The position numbers and the translations under genes are program-made. A stretch of DNA of 64,000 nt from Jackrogersella multiformis (taxonomy: Eukaryota; Ascomycota; Sordariomycetes; Xylariales; Hypoxylaceae): positions 124,001-188,000 of the forward strand of contig CADCXD010000006.1 of NCBI GenBank assembly GCA_902806575.1, read 5' to 3'. The notes beneath the pieces are model-generated. The model was not told where the DNA came from and did no database searches. It worked only from the letters and a program-made list of their open reading frames with translations. This document shows, piece by piece, positions 58,386-64,000 of this stretch; position 1 is the first letter of the stretch; every line of letters starts with the position of its first letter.

Positions 58386-61300
58386 GATAATTCTTTTTAT
58401 TTTAAAAAAATCTTATTTTAAGAAAGTACATGCTTTTTAAAAGAAAGTTAATCCTTTTATTAAATTATCTTATTTTAACCATTTATAAACGATTAATCTA
58501 CCTAGAAAAATTTCTTATTAAAATATATTATATTAATATTACTTATTAATTTTATTATTACATACGTTATTATAGTTATAAAGGAAACTTTATATTTTAT
58601 TATTTTTTAAACATTTAAGTTAAGTATTTATATCTTAACATTATTACTTATTAATTTATAAGACCTTAAATTATCCTCGTTAAACGATAAATAATTTTTT
58701 AAATTTTTAATAATACCTTTCTTACGAGACCTTAAAATTAAAGGTAGGCATAAAAAAAATCGCCGTTTATAAGAACTTATTAAGATTAAATAACGTTTTA
58801 ATATACGATTTTTTATTAAAATACTTAAAATGGAGAATATATTACCTCGAGATCCTTTCCTTATTCCCGGATTATCTTAATTTAATAATAATAATATTAT
58901 GATCTTTTATAACCTTTAAGATTATGAAATAATTATACGAAACGTTTTTAATATTAATAATATCGGAATTAATTTTAATAATCTTTTTATATAGTTTATT
59001 ATATTATTTAAATATTTATTATTACCGTTATAAATAATTAAATTATTAATAAAATTAAATTTAAAACTAATATAATATAATCCGAATAGTTTATAATATA
59101 ATGGTTTAATTTAATTAAACCGATATAATATTAATAAACAAATAGGTAACTTATTTTAAATAATAAGTTTAATAGGTTAGCTTAAACTTTTTATAATAAG
59201 TTTAAAATATAATTACTTAATATATATAAGATAATTAAATCTAATAAAAAGTTATTAATAAGTTTAAGGAAATGGCTAGCTATTATTAACAAATCTTTTA
59301 AACCCTTTATTAAAATATTAAAAAGCAAAAGGATTTTTAATAAAAGGTAATAAATTAAGCTTATATTAAAGAATCTTAGATTAATAATCTTTTTATAAGA
59401 AAATATATAAATTTTATATATATTAACGTAAAGACTTATCGTTAATTTAATAATTTAAAGGCTTATATTTAAACCATTTTTAACGAATTTAATATTTAAT
59501 TAGTTTTTAATAAATTAATTAATATTAATTTTATTTTAAAAAGTATCGGAAGGTATATTATATTAAAGATATTAATTAAATTAAGTCTTTTTAATTAAAA
59601 AGATTTAATATATTTTAAAGTATTATTTATTAAGTATTTTAATTTAAAAGTTTAAATAAGGAATCTTTTTTCTTTATAATCTTTTTTATAAGTTTAGGCT
59701 AAAAGAATAATTAAAAAGGCTTAAGTATAGTTCGATTTTATTAAAATTAACCCCTTTATGTTTAAAGGTAATAAGGAAGAAATTCCCTTTAAAAAAGCCG
59801 CTAAAGCATTTAATAATAACTTAAGTGATTTTAATTTTAATAATTAATTTTAAAACCTTAGATTATTTAAGGATTTTTTTAAAAGATTATCCCGGGGTAA
59901 TTTTACGCCTTTATATAACGATAAAAATCCTTTATTTTAGAGTAATAATAACCGATTATTTAAGGCCTTAAAACGATTAATTTATCCTTCTTATATAACG
60001 ATTATCGTTAATTTAATATAACTTAATAAACTTACCGTTTATAATAAAAAGGACCTTATAAAGTTCTGGACTTAATAAATGAAAGTTAAGGTATATTTGG
60101 AAATGTATGCGAAGAGTTTTTTTAAAGATTTTTATTATATTAATTAAATTAAATCGTTATTATTTAAAAAAATATAATTATAACATTAATAACGTAAAAG
60201 TTAAATTATATAATTAAAAGTTTTTAACATTTGGACAGTATATGTTACTACCTTTTAAAAACGTTTTATAAACCTTTTAAAAAAGTACTGTAACTTAAAA
60301 AAGATAAATAAGCTTAAATATTAAAAGGATGTTATTTAATATTTCATTAAATTATTAAATTTTAATAAAATAATTTAATGATTTGGAACGACGTTTTAGA
60401 ATTATATTATTAAAACCTTCCCTAACAAAATTATTAAATTAATTTATTTTAAATAAAGGGGACTTTTAAATATAAATAAAAAATTCCTTACCGCTATTTA
60501 AAAAGTAGGTTAAATATATAAAAATATGCTAATTAATTCCGGTATTTTAGGAAAAGGAAAGCTCGTTTTAACTTAAAAATCTTTAAAGTTAGGTTAAGTT
60601 AATTACGAAAAAAAGAACCGTTTTAATTTAAATTAAGATTAATCTTTAAGAAATAATAATAAACTTAAAAACGAAGGTAAATTAAAATTAAACTAAAAGG
60701 ATAAGGTTTAATTTAATAATAAAGATACTTTAAAAAGAATTAATTAAGTAAATATAAATTAATAAAAAAAAGATAAAAAATCTTATTAACGTTATAAACG
60801 TAATAATCATTAAACCCTTTTTTATTTTATAAAAAAGGATATTAATGATAAGGATTTATTATTAAACTTAAATAAAGTCTTTTTTATAAAACGACCCTAA
60901 GATAATAATACTTAATTTATACCTCCATTATAAAAAAGGGTATAAATAAATATAACCTTATAAGAATTATTTTATCCTTAAATTATAAAAATTAAAGATT
61001 CCGATTTGGATTTTTAAAAAGCCCCAACGTTATATCTTATCAGATCTTATAATTAAATTAAAGTAAAATATATTAAGCTACGATAATTAAAAAATTAGTT
61101 AAAAATAAGATAAAGGTTATAAAAAAACCTTATTTAAAACCAACTTTAAGATATAAACCTATTATTAATATAATATTATTATATAATAAAAATAAACATT
61201 AAATATAAGTATTATTAGATTCCAAAAACTTAATCTTAATAATATCTTTTTTTAAAATAAGGAAATAAAAATTATTAATTATTAAAAAATAATATACTTA

Positions 61301-64000
61301 ACTTATATTAGCCTTTAATTTAACCTAAATCTTTTTTATAAAACGCTATTATACTAATCCTTTTATTTTTTACTATTAAAAAGATTACTTTTCCTAAATT
61401 AACTTCGAGTTAAACACCTTAAATAATAAATACGATATTATTATATTATAATAATAAATAAAAATTTATAAGTTTATAAATTTCTTCTTAAATCTTAAAA
61501 AGATTAAGTTTAATTTTTTTTATTATCGGAAATATTATATTAATTTAACCTTACATAACCTGGAAAAATTAGCTAATATAGCAGTAATAAAAAATATTAA
61601 AATAAATAAAGCGTTAAAAAATATTTTTAAAAAATTTCGTGAATTTATATATATTATAATTAAGGAAGTAAGGTAATGCTTTTTAAATTATTAACCTTAA
61701 GATTATATTATTAATTTTTAAAAAGGAAAGATATCTCCTTAAAAACCTTTTTACGTTATAAATAAAAAGGAATTTGATATACTTAAATTATAATTAAATG
61801 AAATGATTAATAATGATTAAATTTAAAAATTAACCTTATCTTATATAATACTTATAATATTTATTAATAAATCTAATCCTTAAGATTCTTTTAAGCTAAT
61901 AATTAATTATTAAAGCTTAAATAATATTATTATCTTTATTCGTTATTTTATACCTTTAATATTTAAATTATAAGCTTATTTTAAAATTATAAAATAGTCT
62001 ATAAAAATTAACCTTAAGTTAAGATTTCACTTAGTTAAGATTAAAAAAAAACGAATAGAAAATAATATTCCGTTATAAGTATGGCTTTTTTAAATATTTA
62101 ATAATGCCATTTAAATTAATTAACGTTTTTATAATTTTCTAATTAATAATAAATAATATCTTTCGAGATTTTATTAATTTAAGCCTTTTAATATACTTAA
62201 ATAATTTTTTCATTTATGCGGATATAATAAAGGAATACGATAAAATTATTAAAGAAATTTTAAAAAGATTTATAAAATATTATTTAATAATTAATTTATA
62301 AAAGTATTTTTAGAAAGTATAAAAAGTAAACTTTTTAAGATATATTATCGGAGTAAATAATATCTTAATAGCTTAAAATAAAATCGATTATATTAATAAT
62401 TAGAAAATATTTAAATCTCTTAAGGAATTTTAATAATTTATCGGTTTTATCAATTTTTATTAACGATTTATAAAAAGATTTTTAAAAATAATAAAGTTAA
62501 TTATTAATATAAATAAAAGAGATAAAAAGGATTAAAGATAGACCGAAGAAATAAGTAAATCTTTTAAGAAATTTAAATTCCGGTTTATTTAAGTTTTTAT
62601 CATGGCATATTTTAATTTATCGAAATAAATTTATATTAAAACCGATATATTAAATTATATTATTAACGTTGTTCTTTTTTAAAAAAATAAATAAGGTAAA
62701 CTTAAATTAATAATTTATTATTTTTATAAATTTATATTAGTAAAAATAAATTATAAAATTTATAATAAGAAACTATTAATTATAATAGATTTTTTTGGAA
62801 AATAATATTAATATTTAGAAAGTATTAAGTATTAAATTAAAATTTATTTTAACTATTAAAATTTAGCTTATTTTATAACGGCTAAAGTTTTGAATTAATA
62901 TTAAGCCTAATAAGTATAAAAATCATTATTATATTAGTTTATTATTAATTACCGATTAAGAAAATAAAATAATAAAACCGATATTTTTTTTAGATTATTA
63001 TAATATTAATTTAAGAAAGGAGGAATTAAAAATTAACTTATAAAATCGGTTTTATAGGATAAATATTTTTTACATTCTTAAAGAACTTTATTTGCTTTTT
63101 TAATAGTTATTTTTGTTATATTAAAAAGATTATATAATCTTACTATTCTTAATTAGGCTCTCGATTTTATAAAAAGATTAAGGAAAGTAATTATTAATAA
63201 TTTAAAATATGTTACGTAAATTATAATCTTTTTTTAAAAAATTATTTTTTAGGATAATCTTTTATATCGAAAGGATAAATTTTAAATACCTATAAAATTT
63301 TAAAAAAAAATTATTTCTTTTGAATATAATATCCTCGTTGCTAGATATATAGGAATAGATAAAACTTTAGAATTAATTACTTAAAACTTTTAGTAGTTAA
63401 ATATTAAGAATATTATTTAGGATTATATATAAAATTATTTAAAATATTAATAAAATAAGATCTTTTATTACGCCTTATATAAATATTTTTAATTAATAAA
63501 ATTATATTATAAACCTTAATTAATAATAGTAATAAATTTTATTATAAACCCTTTTTTATTAAACAATTATGATTTTATTTAAGTAATAATAAATTTATTT
63601 TTAAAAATAATTTACTTTATCTTTTTTAAAGTAAAAAGAAAGAAGTTTAATAATTTAATTAAAATCTTTATTAAATAATATTAAAAATTATATGGCGTAC
63701 CATTAAATATTATTTTTAATAGAGATTTTAAATTTACTTTTTATATTTAAAAAGACTTTTTTAAACTAATAAAAATTAAGTCTTATATAAGTATTATATT
63801 TTACTTATAAACCGATAGTTAAATAAAACGCCTTAATTAAATTTTAAAGGTTTACTTTAAAACTTTTATTAATTATAAAATAAGTAATTAAAAAAACCTC
63901 CTCGTAATAATTAAATTTACTTATAATAATATTACTTTATTATTAATATAATTTATATCTTTTTATATTAATTATGGTTATTATTTAATCGTTTATAACT
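58386..64000 (+). mobile_element. RIP-decayed Ty3/gypsy retrotransposon, internal region (partial)
   Basis: Very AT-rich, stop-filled. Read on the plus strand, reverse-transcriptase remnants remain at about 62040-62520: YGFFKYLIMPFKL, then YLNN in place of the YLDD/YVDD active site, NFLRYI and FIGFINFY. An integrase-core remnant lies at about 63690-64000 (YGVPLNIIFNRDFKFTF, INYGYY). RT upstream of integrase is the Ty3/gypsy order. GAC-to-AAT type changes at the RT site fit RIP. The element is dead and runs off the right edge; gag, protease and RNase H parts are too decayed to place. Confidence 0.85.

Noticed and set aside
1..64000. CRISPR arrays, bacterial-type operons or a biosynthetic gene cluster
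   Set aside because: No spaced direct repeats, all genes are eukaryotic with introns, and no polyketide, peptide or terpene synthase is present.

Overview
The window looks like nuclear DNA of a filamentous ascomycete (Pezizomycotina, probably Sordariomycetes). Genes carry short introns (mostly 49-110 bp) with GTAAGT/GTATGT-type donors, CTAAC-like branch sites and AG acceptors. The gene families are typically fungal: Zn2Cys6 regulator, GH18 chitinase, CMT1-type mannosyltransferase, PTH11/rhodopsin-like membrane protein, Mak5, Trm7, Mgm101. There is an interstitial TTAGGG tract, and the AT-rich retroelement remnants have the look of repeat-induced point mutation (RIP). No exact species can be read from the sequence. 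Most coding models below were rebuilt by joining exons by eye; frames were checked at each junction.

Layout. 1-579 and 58073-64000 are 5' ends of two copies of one RIP-decayed Ty3/gypsy-type LTR element, both pointing outward, so the window is a gene-bearing island between repeats. A solo LTR of the same family with a 5-bp target duplication lies at 53880-54188. From the left: a 5'-truncated alpha/beta-hydrolase fragment and a telomere-like tract; a secreted subtilisin-type protease (1990-4860, -); a Pro-rich unknown protein (5815-6717, +); a short-chain dehydrogenase (7596-8664, +); a small Lys/Ala-rich basic protein (10919-11559, +); a GT69 mannosyltransferase (13732-15527, -); a Zn2Cys6 factor (18127-19817, +); a Cys-rich, probably GPI-anchored wall protein (20195-20826, -); a 5.7 kb gene-poor stretch; a 42-kDa-type endochitinase (26530-28081, +); and a DHA1-type MFS transporter (29990-31773, -) whose likely last exon (29110-29866) joins only with a 1-nt frame conflict.

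The housekeeping core is 34-51.7 kb: mak5 (-) and trm7 (+) start back to back, trm7 converges on a GNAT acetyltransferase with 22 bp between stop codons, then come an AT-rich decayed block, a very GC-rich TauD/TfdA dioxygenase, a seven-exon PTH11-like membrane protein with a 20-nt microexon, a second short-chain dehydrogenase, biotin-protein ligase divergent from a four-exon twin-CX9C COA4-like gene, mgm101, and a Yop1/REEP-family protein. From 51.7 kb on there is little except decayed gene pieces, including a C2H2 zinc-finger gene cut by the right-hand retroelement.

How they work together: the core genes serve ribosome assembly and RNA modification (mak5, trm7) and mitochondrial upkeep (bpl1 through carboxylases, coa4, mgm101). 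The outer genes are secreted or surface functions (protease, chitinase, wall protein, transporter, PTH11-like receptor). I see no biosynthetic gene cluster and no clearly new defence or mobile system; the most unusual items are listed as findings.
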